Shown here: in pieces, positions 18,301-26,718 of the stretch
Numbering within the stretch: the stretch's first letter is position 1
Layout: each line of letters opens with the position of its first letter
The notes under the pieces: generated by a model
Told to the model about the DNA's origin: nothing
Seen by the model: the letters and a program-made list of their open reading frames with translations, nothing else
Database searches by the model: none
Position numbers and translations under genes: made by a program
DNA from: Rhizobium brockwellii
GTDB taxonomy: Bacteria; Pseudomonadota; Alphaproteobacteria; Rhizobiales; Rhizobiaceae
Reading direction: 5' to 3'
Assembly (NCBI RefSeq): GCF_000769405.2
Contig: NZ_CP053441.1
Location: 1 to 64,000, forward strand
DNA: 64,000 bases

Positions 18301-20818
18301 CCGGCAGATCGTCGGAAAATTCCGGCTTGATACCGATCGACGCCCGCTCGTTCTTCACCGGAATGGTCAGAGTGCGCTCGATGGCGCGGCCGCCGGCTTC
18401 CTGCATGCGCATATAGACGGTGGCGTTCAGCAGTTGTGTCGTGGCCGGCAGCTCGCTGATGGTGAGATCCGTCGAGGCTTCGCCGTTCTCGTCGAGTTCC
18501 GGCAGGCCGTCGATCGGCAGGCGCGAATCCTCGCTCGCCTCCTCGTCGGCAAGGCCGAAGAGGAAGCCCTTGTAGGCCGCACTCTCACGCGTCGGCTTGA
18601 CGACGACGTCGCCTTCCAGCGTCAGGCCGGCGGCCGGGGCGCCGTAGAGATATTTGCCCGAAACGGTGATCGTCGCCGGTGTGTCCGGACCAACTTCCTT
18701 GGCCTCGGTCTTGATCTCCATGTCGGTGCGATCGGGGACGAAATCGTCGACGAGGAAACTCTTGGTGGCGATCGCGCTGCCCTTGGGATCGGTATAGATG
18801 TTCATCGTCCAGGTGCCACGCATGGCGTTTTCCTGGGTCGGGAAATCGATGGAGTAGCCGCCGAGATTGCTGGTCTGGCTGACGATCCGCCGGTCTTCGA
18901 CACCATCGGGACGGCTGAAGATGAAGGTGAGCGGCAGGTTCTCGATGGCGTTGCCGTCGGTGTCGCGGGCAAGTGCCTGCGCATGCACCGTCTCGCCGGC
19001 GCGGTAGATGCCGCGTTCGGTGTAGGTCAGCACGTCGATTGCGCCGGGTGCTGCGCGGCCCGTGACGCCGCGGTCGGAAAGGTCGAAGCCGGCGCGCGTC
19101 ATGTCGAGGAAGACGTAGTCCGACGTGCCGTTTTTGGCGGTGATGACGGCCGGCGTCAGCGCCGCCGTGCCACGGATCAGGCCGGCGGTGAAGGTGGCGC
19201 GGCCGTCCGCGTCGGTGGTGGCAGTGCCGAGCACTTCGTTGTTCTTGGCGAGCAGCTGCAGCTCGACGCCTGCGATCGGCTTGGCCGAGGCGAGCGAGCG
19301 GGTGAAGACGTTGAGCCCGTCGGTGCCGGCATAGGTGGTGACGCCGATATCGGAGACCAGGAACCATTGCGTCGCCTGCGAATCCCACTCCTGCGCGGGG
19401 CCGTTTGCCGCCGTTGCGGTCATCACGTAAATGCCGGGCTTGCGCTCGGGCAGCGCCTCGTCGACCGGGAAGCTGGTGACGATGTCCTTGTTGAGTTCGT
19501 TGGCGATGTCGATCGAGCCCTGCCAGACGAGTTCGCCGTTCTGATCCTGGATGTTCTGGGCGCTGTAGCCGTCGAGCTGGGACAGGAACTGCGAATTGGT
19601 CAGCAGCGGCGCGATGGCACGATCGCCGATGCGGTAGAGTTTGAGGTTGGCCGAGGTCATATTGACCGAAACGATCGGGATGCCGCGGCGCGCCGTCGAG
19701 GGCAGCACGAAGCTGTCACCAGTGAAACGCACAATCTGGCTGCGGTCCTTGATGTAGACGTCGACGCTGACAGGTGCTTCCAGCACCTCGTCGACAGCCG
19801 ACGGCAGGCCGGTCCGCAGGGCGATCTTATAGGTCTGGCCATGCGTCAGCCCTTCGACGCAGATCTGCTTGTCCTTGGTTTCGAGTGCCTTTGGTGCTTC
19901 GCCGTTCAACGTCACAAAGGGTGTGTAATCGGTGGTCTTGACGAGCGCCTCGGAGAAGGTGACGCAGGCACGAGGCGTGGCGCTGTCGGCATCGACAGTG
20001 TGTTCGGTGACGCGGAAGCCCTGCGTTGATTTCAGCTGCAGGTAGGCCGCCTGCACATCCTTGGCGCCGACGAGCGCCAGGCTGGCCTTGTAGGCGTCGA
20101 GCGCCGGGCGGTAGTTGGCATTCCGCTCCAGCGCAGTGGCGAGCACGGCCAGCGCCTCGGCGCGTTTGGCGGTGGTGCGCGTCAGCTCGTAGCCGTTCAG
20201 CGCGTCGAGCACGGCCTGGCCGGTCGTGTTGCTTTCGGCGCTGCCGAGCGAAGCTGCGGCGCGGGCGGTTTCGAGCCAGAGATCGGCGTCGTCAGGCGTG
20301 ATCGACAGTGCGCCATGGAAGGACTTCAGCGCGTCGGCCAGATTGTTGGCAGTGAGGTCGATGCGGGCATTGGCCGTCAGGCTGTCGGCGCCCTGGCCCT
20401 GCTGGTCGTCGGCCAGGGTCAGATTATCCTTGAAGTCGTGGGCCTGCTGGATGAGATCGTTCGTGAGAAAGGTCAGGCGCGGCGCAGCGCCGATATCTCG
20501 CTCCTGCTGGGCGGCCGTTTCGACGATCTTGCCGGCGATGGCGCCGGGGAAAGCGTTCATCGTCTTGAAATCGGATTTCAGGAAGCACCATTTCACCTTG
20601 GGATTGTAGGTGAAGGCCTTGCAGCTCTTGTCGCCGATGCAGGATGTCTTGCACTGATCGAGCGAGACGTTCTGCTCGGTGCGAAGATCGAAGCCGAAGA
20701 AATCGGCGTCCTTGATCGTCTGGATGTCGCGCTTGGTGTCCGCCGCGGCGGCGGGAAAGCTGATGGCGATCGTGGAAAATGCGATTGTCGCGAAAGCGAA
20801 GAACGAGCGCACGGACAT
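15353..20818 (-). CDS. yfhM: Bacterial alpha-2-macroglobulin with PAN domain
   Basis: A giant periplasmic protease trap of 1821 residues. An N-terminal signal peptide (about residues 1-26, ending AAA-AD) is followed by a cysteine-containing PAN/Apple-like domain (residues 28-95), a series of beta-sandwich macroglobulin domains, and the thioester-bearing alpha-helical domain with CAEQ in YPFGCAEQTTSR near residue 1370. The thioester can covalently capture an attacking protease. There is no lipobox cysteine, unlike the E. coli lipoprotein, so this form is probably soluble in the periplasm. It is translated from a strong GGGGGGAA site and is coupled to pbpC. The gene symbol follows the E. coli homologue. 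Confidence 0.94.
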   Translation of the reverse strand: MSVRSFFAFATIAFSTIAISFPAAAADTKRDIQTIKDADFFGFDLRTEQNVSLDQCKTSCIGDKSCKAFTYNPKVKWCFLKSDFKTMNAFPGAIAGKIVETAAQQERDIGAAPRLTFLTNDLIQQAHDFKDNLTLADDQQGQGADSLTANARIDLTANNLADALKSFHGALSITPDDADLWLETARAAASLGSAESNTTGQAVLDALNGYELTRTTAKRAEALAVLATALERNANYRPALDAYKASLALVGAKDVQAAYLQLKSTQGFRVTEHTVDADSATPRACVTFSEALVKTTDYTPFVTLNGEAPKALETKDKQICVEGLTHGQTYKIALRTGLPSAVDEVLEAPVSVDVYIKDRSQIVRFTGDSFVLPSTARRGIPIVSVNMTSANLKLYRIGDRAIAPLLTNSQFLSQLDGYSAQNIQDQNGELVWQGSIDIANELNKDIVTSFPVDEALPERKPGIYVMTATAANGPAQEWDSQATQWFLVSDIGVTTYAGTDGLNVFTRSLASAKPIAGVELQLLAKNNEVLGTATTDADGRATFTAGLIRGTAALTPAVITAKNGTSDYVFLDMTRAGFDLSDRGVTGRAAPGAIDVLTYTERGIYRAGETVHAQALARDTDGNAIENLPLTFIFSRPDGVEDRRIVSQTSNLGGYSIDFPTQENAMRGTWTMNIYTDPKGSAIATKSFLVDDFVPDRTDMEIKTEAKEVGPDTPATITVSGKYLYGAPAAGLTLEGDVVVKPTRESAAYKGFLFGLADEEASEDSRLPIDGLPELDENGEASTDLTISELPATTQLLNATVYMRMQEAGGRAIERTLTIPVKNERASIGIKPEFSDDLPENSIANFTVIGVNADGQKQEAKGLRWKFYSLNRQYQWYREGTAWKYEPVYTAEQVSNGSVDATMDGGKISVPVTWGRYRLEVESPDADGPTSSVEFDAGWFVSSTSTETPDGLEIALDKDSYKIGETAKLKVTSRYGGELMVTSGTEKLVAVQNATIGETGGEVDIPVTADWGAGAYVTATLFRPGDAQDSHMPMRSIGIKWLKVDPEQRALQVTLDTPEKMLPRGPLNIGLQVAGAGANEDAYVTVAAVDVGILNLTRYEPPNPEDWYFGQRQLGLEIRDLYGRLIDGSLGATGKLRTGGDGGAVALQASPPTQKLVAFFSGPVKLDAEGKANVSFDIPQFNGTARVMAVAWSKMGVGHGVKDVIIRDPVVVTASLPKFLSPGDKANLRLDIANTDAPAGDYKLQLTGNDAVGIEEASASETIRLEAGAKSELTLSLIGKQPGAGSVSINLSDASGLSLDQTVDVPVRPASLPITERRVLALKPGAKLTVDKNLLADSVLPGASISVNVTRSAAFDIPALLMTLDRYPFGCAEQTTSRALPLLYLAEVAKQAGMENDDDVKKRVQDAIYRVLSYQASAGSFGLWGPDSGDVWLDSYVTDFLTRAREMKYDVPERAFVQALENLQNTLSYTTDIKGQGDQIAYAIYVLARNKKAAISDLRYYADTMINDFPTPLAKAHIAAALALYGDAQRSKNIFLDALQMSEQSMVSRVNLSRTDYGTILRDGAAILALAAESRPVPPVIPELAKAVGKEWGRSKYKSTQEETWMLLAARAIQGGDDGLKVDVNGAEHTGAYMARMTGDALADHPLTLTNQTNDTVSAVVTTVAAPTVPLPAGGDGFIIERTYYTLDGEEANVSEAKQNERYVVVIHVRETNDWPSRIVITDLLPAGFEIDNPNLVDSAQMTNFDWIGEISAAHTEFRYDRFVAAFNRAAGDEREFNVAYVVRAVTPGTYDHPAANVEDMYRPELSARTATGKMEVVTAQ

Positions 20819-20877
20819 AGGTTCCCCCCGGAAATGCTGGCTCTGACCGGCGGCACTCTCCTAACTCCTCGCGAGAT

Positions 20878-20893
20878 TGTCAACTCAAGTTGA
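20878..20893 (-). promoter_or_regulatory. Possible -35 box and operator before the macroglobulin gene
   Basis: A minus-strand TTGACA (20883-20878) overlaps the palindrome TCAACT-CA-AGTTGA (20880-20893), about 60 bases upstream of the ATG. A matching -10 hexamer is not clear (GAGAGT or TAGGAG), so the promoter is tentative. Confidence 0.35.
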
Positions 20894-21016
20894 GCGCTGT
20901 TTCATGTTCGCACAGGCGCTTTCGTCTGGCTGTCACATCGGCGTGAGTGACCGCCTTGTGATTTGCGACTTTTGCAAGGATGAGCAAGGATTTGGGCCAT
21001 CGCAGGAGGTAGCGCC

Positions 21017-21721
21017 ATGTCCACGTCTTCCCACCGCAGGAGCCTTGCCGCGCTCCTTGCTGCCACTCTATTCTCGCTCGGCGTGTGTGTCGCGGACGCG
21101 GCCGAGGATGCCGTCGTCATCCCGCCGCCAGCCATTGACGAGGCCTCCAGCTCAGGCACCGAGACGGCTATTTTCGCCGGAGGTTGTTTCTGGGGCGTCC
21201 AGGGCGTCTTCCAGCACGTCAAGGGCGTTGAGAGCGCCGTCTCCGGTTATGCCGGCGGCGACGCCAAAACGGCGCAGTACGAAACCGTCAGCACCGGCTC
21301 TACGGGTCACGCCGAATCCGTCCAGGTGACGTTCGATCCGAAACAGGTGAGCTACGGCAAGTTGCTGCAGATCTTCTTCTCGGTGGCGCACAACCCGACG
21401 CAGTTGAATTTTCAGGGCCCGGACCAGGGAACGCAGTACCGTTCGGCGTTGTTCGTTGCCGATCCCGAGCAGCGCAAGGTCGCCGAGAGCTATATCAGCC
21501 AACTCGACAATGCGCATGTCTTCCCGCAGCCGATCGTCACCAAAGTGTCCGAAGCCACAGGCTTTTATCCGGCCGAAGCCTATCATCAGGATTTCCTGAC
21601 GCTCAATCCGACCTATCCCTATATCGTCTACAACGACCTGCCGAAAATAGAGAACCTGAAGTCGCTGTTTCCCACTGACTACCGCGGCAAACCGGCGCTC
21701 GTGCTGAAGACCAAGAGCTGA
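21017..21721 (+). CDS. msrA: Exported peptide-methionine sulfoxide reductase A
   Basis: MsrA reduces methionine-S-sulfoxide in oxidised proteins. A 234-residue protein with an N-terminal signal peptide (hydrophobic residues 10-28, cleavage near ADA-AED) and the catalytic motif GGCFWG with Cys57. Family residues GYAGG, STGHAE and YRSALF follow in order. After signal removal, Cys57 is the only cysteine, so it lacks a resolving cysteine and must be regenerated directly by a reductant or an external thiol protein. Its location beside wall-repair genes and its signal peptide point to repair of oxidised periplasmic proteins. The start is supported by GGAGG before the ATG. Confidence 0.94.
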   Translation: MSTSSHRRSLAALLAATLFSLGVCVADAAEDAVVIPPPAIDEASSSGTETAIFAGGCFWGVQGVFQHVKGVESAVSGYAGGDAKTAQYETVSTGSTGHAESVQVTFDPKQVSYGKLLQIFFSVAHNPTQLNFQGPDQGTQYRSALFVADPEQRKVAESYISQLDNAHVFPQPIVTKVSEATGFYPAEAYHQDFLTLNPTYPYIVYNDLPKIENLKSLFPTDYRGKPALVLKTKS

Positions 21722-21747
21722 TGAAGCCGACAGCTTAGAGCGATAGT

Positions 21748-22290
21748 TCAGGGCACAATTTCTATGGGTGTATGGTTGGGGACGCGGGCCCAAATATCGC
21801 GCATTTCCGCGTTGGTGACTGCGATACACCCGTCCGTCCAATCCCACAGTTGATGGGCGTTTCCGACTAGGCCCCATCCGTTGGGAAGCCCGTGGATCAT
21901 GATATTGCCGCCGGGAGGAAAGCCACCTGCTTCAGCGTCGCGCCGATCATCGGGGCTTGGATATGAGATGTGCAGGCTCAGATGCGCCATGGACTGAGGA
22001 TTTCGCCAGTCTATTTCATAACGTCCTTCAGGTGTTTTCTCGTCACCTTCCCGTTGCTTGGGACCCTCATCGGCAGCCGTCCCAAGAGAAATCCGATATG
22101 TAGAGAGGGGAGCATCGCCTCTGAGAAGGACCATGCGACGTTCGGCTTTATAAACACGAATGAGGTCAGCCCGCTGCTCTAGCGGCGCAGCTGGAGGCGG
22201 CGAGCCTGAGCCGATCTTGGCCATCAATTTAGTATAAACGAACAAGCTGACGACCACGGCGGCCAAAATGATAAATTTGTTTCTCAACAA
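21748..22290 (-). CDS. L,D-transpeptidase family protein (YkuD)
   Basis: A 180-residue envelope enzyme with an N-terminal membrane anchor or signal (residues 4-22) and a YkuD catalytic domain. The two hallmarks are present: the histidine in IMIHGLPNG near residue 130 and the cysteine in TDGCIAVTN near 154, the active-site nucleophile (H-x-n-S/T-x-G-C form). Such enzymes form 3-3 cross-links in peptidoglycan or attach proteins to it, and are resistant to most beta-lactams. The start is TTG 22290, preceded by GAGGA. It converges with msrA, 26 bases apart, and stands next to other wall genes. Confidence 0.9.
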   Translation of the reverse strand: MLRNKFIILAAVVVSLFVYTKLMAKIGSGSPPPAAPLEQRADLIRVYKAERRMVLLRGDAPLSTYRISLGTAADEGPKQREGDEKTPEGRYEIDWRNPQSMAHLSLHISYPSPDDRRDAEAGGFPPGGNIMIHGLPNGWGLVGNAHQLWDWTDGCIAVTNAEMRDIWARVPNHTPIEIVP

Positions 22291-22570
22291 TGATCCTCGT
22301 CCTTGAGCTCACGGAATGGCTATATCGTCTTATCGCGCCCTCATCCAGAAGGCGCATGCTTGAGACGGAGCACGCTCCGATGCCGCCTTTTTTCTTCGCT
22401 CCCTTATTCTTAAGAATATATCAACGTTAACAATATCTTAAATACAGGAAATCGCGTTCCACCACGGAACATATCGTTGAGTCGCCCGTTACCACCGTGA
22501 GTTTCGTGTGGGATAAGCTGCCGGAGCGGATCCCTCTTTAGAAGTACAGGCGTAACCAAGGGGACGTATC

Positions 22571-23011
22571 ATGGCCACCAATGTCGTGCGGCGCTGGCAA
22601 CGAGATGATCTCATGAAACAGAGAGTATTGATCGTCGAAGATGAATTCCTGATCGCGCTCGATCTCGAGGCGACGGTGGAAGGCATGGGCATGCAGGTTG
22701 CGGGCCTTGCGCATGATCGCGAACAGGCGCTGCGGCTGGCGCCGCTTGCCGATATCGCCTTCGTCGACGTCAATCTCGCCGACGGCCCGACCGGGCCTGA
22801 GATCGGCCGACGGCTGGCGCAGGAGCACGGCATTGCCGTCGTCTTCATGACCGGCAATCCCGAAGTGGTCGCCGATGGCGTCAAGGGCGCGGTCGGCGTG
22901 GTTCAGAAGCCGGTCATGCCGTCGGTTGTCGAACAGCTGGTGAAATATCTTGCCGCGCGCCGCGTCGGCATGTTCGCGGTCGTGCCCGCACAAATGACGG
23001 TCTTTGCCTGA
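22571..23011 (+). CDS. Single-domain response regulator
   Basis: A 146-residue protein made of one receiver domain: the acidic pair in VLIVEDEF, the phosphoacceptor Asp in FVDVNLADG, the Thr in VFMTGNP and the Lys in VVQKPV, in the usual order. There is no output domain, so it would pass on a signal by protein contact or act as a phosphate sink. ATG 22571 has AAGGGG eight bases upstream and is preferred; ATG 22613 (MKQRVLIVEDE) would give the minimal receiver but has a poor site. No histidine kinase is adjacent; the nearest in the window is the hybrid kinase at 36 kb. Confidence 0.9.
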   Translation: MATNVVRRWQRDDLMKQRVLIVEDEFLIALDLEATVEGMGMQVAGLAHDREQALRLAPLADIAFVDVNLADGPTGPEIGRRLAQEHGIAVVFMTGNPEVVADGVKGAVGVVQKPVMPSVVEQLVKYLAARRVGMFAVVPAQMTVFA

Positions 23012-23038
23012 TCGGAGGGCTTGACCGGAAGGGCCCGA

Positions 23039-23731
23039 TCAGCCTGATATGGTTGCGAGTTGCGGCGGATGGCCGGTCGTTTCCGCCCCTGGCCTGCCAT
23101 AGGCCTTGAGAAAAGTGCGAACCGCGTTGCGCGCTGCCTTTTCCAGTTCTTCATCGGTGGGTGTGGCGCCGAGAAAGATCATCATCTGCAGGTCGGCATT
23201 GCCGAGTGCCACGAACTGCCGGGCGGCGACGTCGAAATCGTCGATGATAAGCGCTTGCCTGTGGGCAAGCCGCGCGAAAAGTGCTGACAGTGCGGTGATC
23301 AGCTTGCCTGGCCCCTGCTGGCGCCAGCTTTCAAAGAGGTGCGGATATCGCTCGCCCTCGGTCTGCACCAGCTTGCGCAGGAATTTTCCGTCGTGGTTGC
23401 AGATGCAGTTCTTGTTGAGGCGCACGGCGAAGGCCGTCAGCTCGTCCTCCAGATCGTCGGCACGTTCAGGAAAGGTCGACAGCACCGAGAACAGCATGGC
23501 GTTGGCGCGGTTCATGACGTCTTCGACGACGGCGACGAACAGCGTTTCCTTCTCGCGATAGTGATTGTAGATCGTCTGGCGGGAGACGCAGGCGACGGCG
23601 GCGATCTCGTCGATGCTGGCGCCGGCAAAACCCTGGCGGCAGAATACGTCGGCCGCGGCATCGAGGATCGACATGCGCTTGGCGCATTGTCCGCGCTGCG
23701 TATGCCCCGTCATCCGGGCTGCCGGTGTCAT
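23039..23731 (-). CDS. TetR/AcrR family repressor
   Basis: A TetR-type repressor of 230 residues, with the DNA-binding helix-turn-helix in the first 60 residues (ILDAAADVFCRQGFAGASIDEIAAVACVSRQTIYNHY) and a ligand-binding C-terminal domain (AefR/TetR_C type) to the end. It is divergent from a Bcr/CflA drug exporter and probably represses it and itself. In-frame ATGs occur at 23779, 23743 and 23731. The promoter inferred at 23779-23751 would place the transcript start at about 23744, which leaves 23731, preceded by GAAAG, as the best-supported start. Confidence 0.88.
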   Translation of the reverse strand: MTPAARMTGHTQRGQCAKRMSILDAAADVFCRQGFAGASIDEIAAVACVSRQTIYNHYREKETLFVAVVEDVMNRANAMLFSVLSTFPERADDLEDELTAFAVRLNKNCICNHDGKFLRKLVQTEGERYPHLFESWRQQGPGKLITALSALFARLAHRQALIIDDFDVAARQFVALGNADLQMMIFLGATPTDEELEKAARNAVRTFLKAYGRPGAETTGHPPQLATISG

Positions 23732-23750
23732 GCGTTCTTTCATGACAGCG

Positions 23751-23788
23751 AAGATAAGACGTCTTGACGTTTTAGACAATGGCGTCTA
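23751..23788 (-). promoter_or_regulatory. Candidate tetR promoter with overlapping operators
   Basis: On the minus strand TTGTCT (23779-23774) and TATCTT (23756-23751) stand 17 bases apart. The perfect palindrome AAGACGTCTT (23756-23765) lies between and over the -10 box, and TAGAC-N6-GTCTA (23773-23788) covers the -35 box. This is where a self-repressing TetR protein would be expected to bind. Confidence 0.5.
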
Positions 23789-23887
23789 ATTTTACATCTG
23801 TGTCCAAATTTGTTGACAGTCTTGGTTCCGTCGCTGGAGATATGAGCTCCCAACTTCGTCTTCGCGCGAACGATCATCATTGAACCC

Positions 23888-23993
23888 TAGCGCATCGGCC
23901 CGAAAATCGGTTCCGATTTTCGGAAAGCACGATGCGTAAATTCAAAGAGTTAGAGCGTCCTTTGTGCGTCCGAGAGGACGCACGGCGCTCTAA
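23888..23993 (+). repeat. RIME-like palindromic repeat, copy 1
   Basis: About 105 bases made of two hairpins: TAGCGCATCGG...CGAAAATCGGTTCCGATTTTCGG...CGATGCG (23888-23936) and TTAGAGCGTCC...GTGCGTCCGAGAGGACGCAC...GCGCTCTAA (23949-23993). It is the reverse complement, with some changes, of the element at 29593-29701. Such units are dispersed in rhizobial intergenic regions. Confidence 0.85.
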
Positions 23994-24054
23994 GAGCAAT
24001 GTGGCGGAGCGACGATCCGGTACCTCCGCTGCGCTTTTATGAAAGAACACCATT

Positions 24055-25254
24055 ATGACGGCTCCTTTCTTTCGCATTGCCCTCATTCTCGGCCTTCTGT
24101 CGGCCATCGGGCCTTTTGCCATCGATATGTATCTGCCTGCGCTGCCGTCCATCGGCCAGGACCTGCATGCCGATAACAACGTCACCCAGCTCACTCTTCT
24201 CGCCTTCTTCATCTCCTTTGCGCTCGCCCAGCTGGTCTATGGTCCGCTGTCGGATATGTGGGGCCGCAAGCTACCGCTCTATCTCGGCATCGGCCTCTTC
24301 GCCGTCGCCTCGATCGGCTGCGCGCTGGCGACCGATATCGAAACGCTGATCGCTTTCCGTTTCGTTCAGGGTATCGGCGGTGCCGCCGGCATGGTCATTC
24401 CGCGCGCCATCGTCCGCGACATGCATACCGGCGTCCAGGCCGCCCGCCTGATGTCGCTGCTAATGCTGGTCTTTTCGATCTCGCCGATCCTGGCGCCGTT
24501 GACGGGCAGCGCCGTCATCGAGTTTTACGGCTGGCGCGGCGTATTCTGGGCCGTGACGATCGCCGCCTTCATCGGCCTCGTCCTGCTTGCGACACAGCTT
24601 GACGAAACCCGTTCGGCGACCGAACGCAGCGGCAGCGGTCTGAAGAGCGCCATGGCGGCCTACCGCCTGCTGCTTGCCGACCGCAACTTCCTGACGCTGA
24701 CCTTCATCGGCGGCCTCGGCATTTCGAGCTTCCTCGTCTATCTCGCCAATTCGCCCTTCGTGCTGATCCAGCATTACGGGCTGACGCCGACGCAATACAG
24801 CTTCGCCTTCTCGATCAATGCCGTGTCCTTCTTCGCGGTATCGCAGGCCACGGGCTGGCTCGGCGAGCGTTTCGGCCTGGTGCGCGTCATGCGGATTGCG
24901 GTCAGCGCTTATGCGCTTGCGATGGTCGTGATGGCGGTGGTGATGGCTTCTGGATTCAATCAGCTGCCTGTCCTGGCGACCTTCCTGTTCATCGGCTACG
25001 GCTTCCTCGGCCTCGTCATCCCGACGAGCGCGGTGCTTGCCCTTGAGGATCACGGCGAGATCGCCGGCACGGCCTCGTCGCTGATGGGCACGCTGCACTT
25101 CGCAATCGCCGCCGTCGCCATGGTCGTATCGAGCGTCTTCTTCGACGGTACAGCCGTTCCGATGGCCGCCGGCATCGCGCTCTGCGCCTTCTCAGCCTTC
25201 GCGCTGACCCAGGCGACGATCGGCCGTCGCGCGGCTGTTGCCGCTGCTGAATGA
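24055..25254 (+). CDS. Bcr/CflA family multidrug MFS exporter
   Basis: A 399-residue, twelve-helix major facilitator. The N-terminal sequence FAIDMYLPALPSI, the motif GPLSDMWGRK after helix 2 and the Bcr/CflA antiporter segment RFVQGIGGAAGMVIPRAIVRD are typical of drug:H+ antiporters such as Bcr (bicyclomycin) and CmlA-like proteins. It should pump a small toxic compound out of the cytoplasm. The divergent TetR gene is its probable regulator, with the leader of about 260 bases between them holding a RIME repeat. A TTGACA at 23813-23818 on the plus strand may belong to its promoter. The substrate is unknown. Confidence 0.92.
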   Translation: MTAPFFRIALILGLLSAIGPFAIDMYLPALPSIGQDLHADNNVTQLTLLAFFISFALAQLVYGPLSDMWGRKLPLYLGIGLFAVASIGCALATDIETLIAFRFVQGIGGAAGMVIPRAIVRDMHTGVQAARLMSLLMLVFSISPILAPLTGSAVIEFYGWRGVFWAVTIAAFIGLVLLATQLDETRSATERSGSGLKSAMAAYRLLLADRNFLTLTFIGGLGISSFLVYLANSPFVLIQHYGLTPTQYSFAFSINAVSFFAVSQATGWLGERFGLVRVMRIAVSAYALAMVVMAVVMASGFNQLPVLATFLFIGYGFLGLVIPTSAVLALEDHGEIAGTASSLMGTLHFAIAAVAMVVSSVFFDGTAVPMAAGIALCAFSAFALTQATIGRRAAVAAAE

Positions 25255-25264
25255 TCTAAAGACA

Positions 25265-25291
25265 GGCCGCACCCGGTGTCCGGGTGCGGCC
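25265..25291 (+). terminator. GC-rich terminator hairpin after the Bcr-type exporter
   Basis: GGCCGCACCCGG (25265-25276) and CCGGGTGCGGCC (25280-25291) form a perfect 12-pair stem with a three-base loop, eleven bases after the stop. There is no T-run, so termination may be weak or rho-assisted. Confidence 0.65.
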
Positions 25292-25395
25292 ATATGATCC
25301 GGTCGCCGCGCCTGAGAAAATGCAATGCGCGGTTGATTATCGGTTGACCGCTCTATCTACGCCGTGGCGAAGCATGGTCATATCGGAGGATACTT

Positions 25396-26685
25396 ATGGT
25401 CGACGAGAAGCGGCTGATCTCGAAAATCACCTGGAAGCTGATGCCATTTCTCGGCATCCTTTATCTCATCGCCTATATCGACCGGCAGAACGTCAGTTTC
25501 GCCAAGCTGCAGATGGTCGATGCCCTCGGAATGAGCGAATATGCCTACGGCCTCGGCGCTTCGCTCTTCTTCATCGGCTATTTTCTTTTCGAGGTGCCGA
25601 GCAACCTCTTCCTCGACAGGCTCGGCGCCCGTGTCTGGTTCGCCCGCATTCTGGTCTCCTGGGGCATCGTCACCATCGCGCTCGCCTTCACGCAGAACGC
25701 GACGATGTTCTATATCCTGCGCTTCCTGCTCGGTGTCTGCGAAGCCGGCTTCTTTCCCGGCGTCCTCTATCTGCTGACGCTGTGGTTTCCCTCGGCCTAT
25801 CGCGGCAGGATGGTGGGACTGTTCATGATCTTCAGTGCCATCGCCAATGCCGTCGGTGCGCCGCTCGGCGGCGTACTGCTCGATCTCGACGGTCTTTACG
25901 GCTTTGCCGGCTGGGAGTGGGTGTTCCTGGCGACCGGTGTTCCGGCTGTGATCGCCGGCATCGTCACCTTCTTCTACCTTCCCGGCCGGCCTGAAAGTGC
26001 AAGCTTTCTGAGCAGCGAGGAGAAGGACTGGCTCGAACGCAGGCTCACTTCCGAAAATGCCGGCATGGGCGAGAATGCTGGAAACGGCTTCAAGGCCCTC
26101 ATCGATCCGCGCGTTCTGCTGATGGCGCTCTGCTATGTCGCCTTTCCGCTTTCGGCCTATGGGCTGAGCTATTGGCTGCCGACCATCGTCAAGGCTTTCG
26201 GCGTCAGCAACACGGTGAACGGCTTCCTCAACATCATCCCCTGGGTGCTGGTCGCGATCGCGCTCTATGTCGTTCCCGCCATGGCCGACAAGGCGCAATC
26301 GAAGACGCCCTATATCGTCATTCCGGCTTTCATCGGCGCTGGCTGCCTGCTGCTCTCGGCGCTGATCCCGAACCACACTTTGCAATTCGCCTTCCTCTGC
26401 GTTGCCGCTGCCGGGATCTTTGCGCCCCAGCCGGTGTTCTGGAGCCTGCCCTCACGTTTCCTCAAGGGCGCGGGAGCTGCAGCCGGCCTTGCCGCCATCA
26501 ATTCGGTCGGAAATCTCGGCGGTTTCGTCGCCCAGAACGTCGTGCCCTGGATCAAGGAAGCGAGCGGCAGCACGATCGCGCCGATGTTCTTCCTGGCCGC
26601 CTGCCTGGCGGCCGGAGCCCTGCTGGTCTTCTTCGTCACGCATCGGCTGTCGAGCAGGGAGCAGGCTGCTCCAAGCCGGGTCTGA
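25396..26685 (+). CDS. MFS transporter, anion:cation symporter family
   Basis: A 429-residue twelve-helix transporter. AYIDRQNVSFAKLQM in helix 1 and LFEVPSNLFLDRLGARVW after helix 2, with RFLLGVCEAGFFPG in helix 4, are signatures of the ACS family that takes up organic anions such as tartrate, phthalate, galactonate or 4-hydroxyphenylacetate. The exact substrate cannot be read from the sequence. The ATG is preceded by GGAGGA. It converges with the first of two LacI-type repressors only 33 bases away, and no catabolic enzyme is adjacent, so the substrate is not revealed by context. Confidence 0.9.
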   Translation: MVDEKRLISKITWKLMPFLGILYLIAYIDRQNVSFAKLQMVDALGMSEYAYGLGASLFFIGYFLFEVPSNLFLDRLGARVWFARILVSWGIVTIALAFTQNATMFYILRFLLGVCEAGFFPGVLYLLTLWFPSAYRGRMVGLFMIFSAIANAVGAPLGGVLLDLDGLYGFAGWEWVFLATGVPAVIAGIVTFFYLPGRPESASFLSSEEKDWLERRLTSENAGMGENAGNGFKALIDPRVLLMALCYVAFPLSAYGLSYWLPTIVKAFGVSNTVNGFLNIIPWVLVAIALYVVPAMADKAQSKTPYIVIPAFIGAGCLLLSALIPNHTLQFAFLCVAAAGIFAPQPVFWSLPSRFLKGAGAAAGLAAINSVGNLGGFVAQNVVPWIKEASGSTIAPMFFLAACLAAGALLVFFVTHRLSSREQAAPSRV

Positions 26686-26718
26686 TACAAGCCGCGAAAC
26701 ATATCTGCGCGGTGGGCT

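Noticed and set aside
18194..20029. A 611-codon plus-strand open frame
   Set aside because: It lies opposite the macroglobulin gene; no domain is recognisable.
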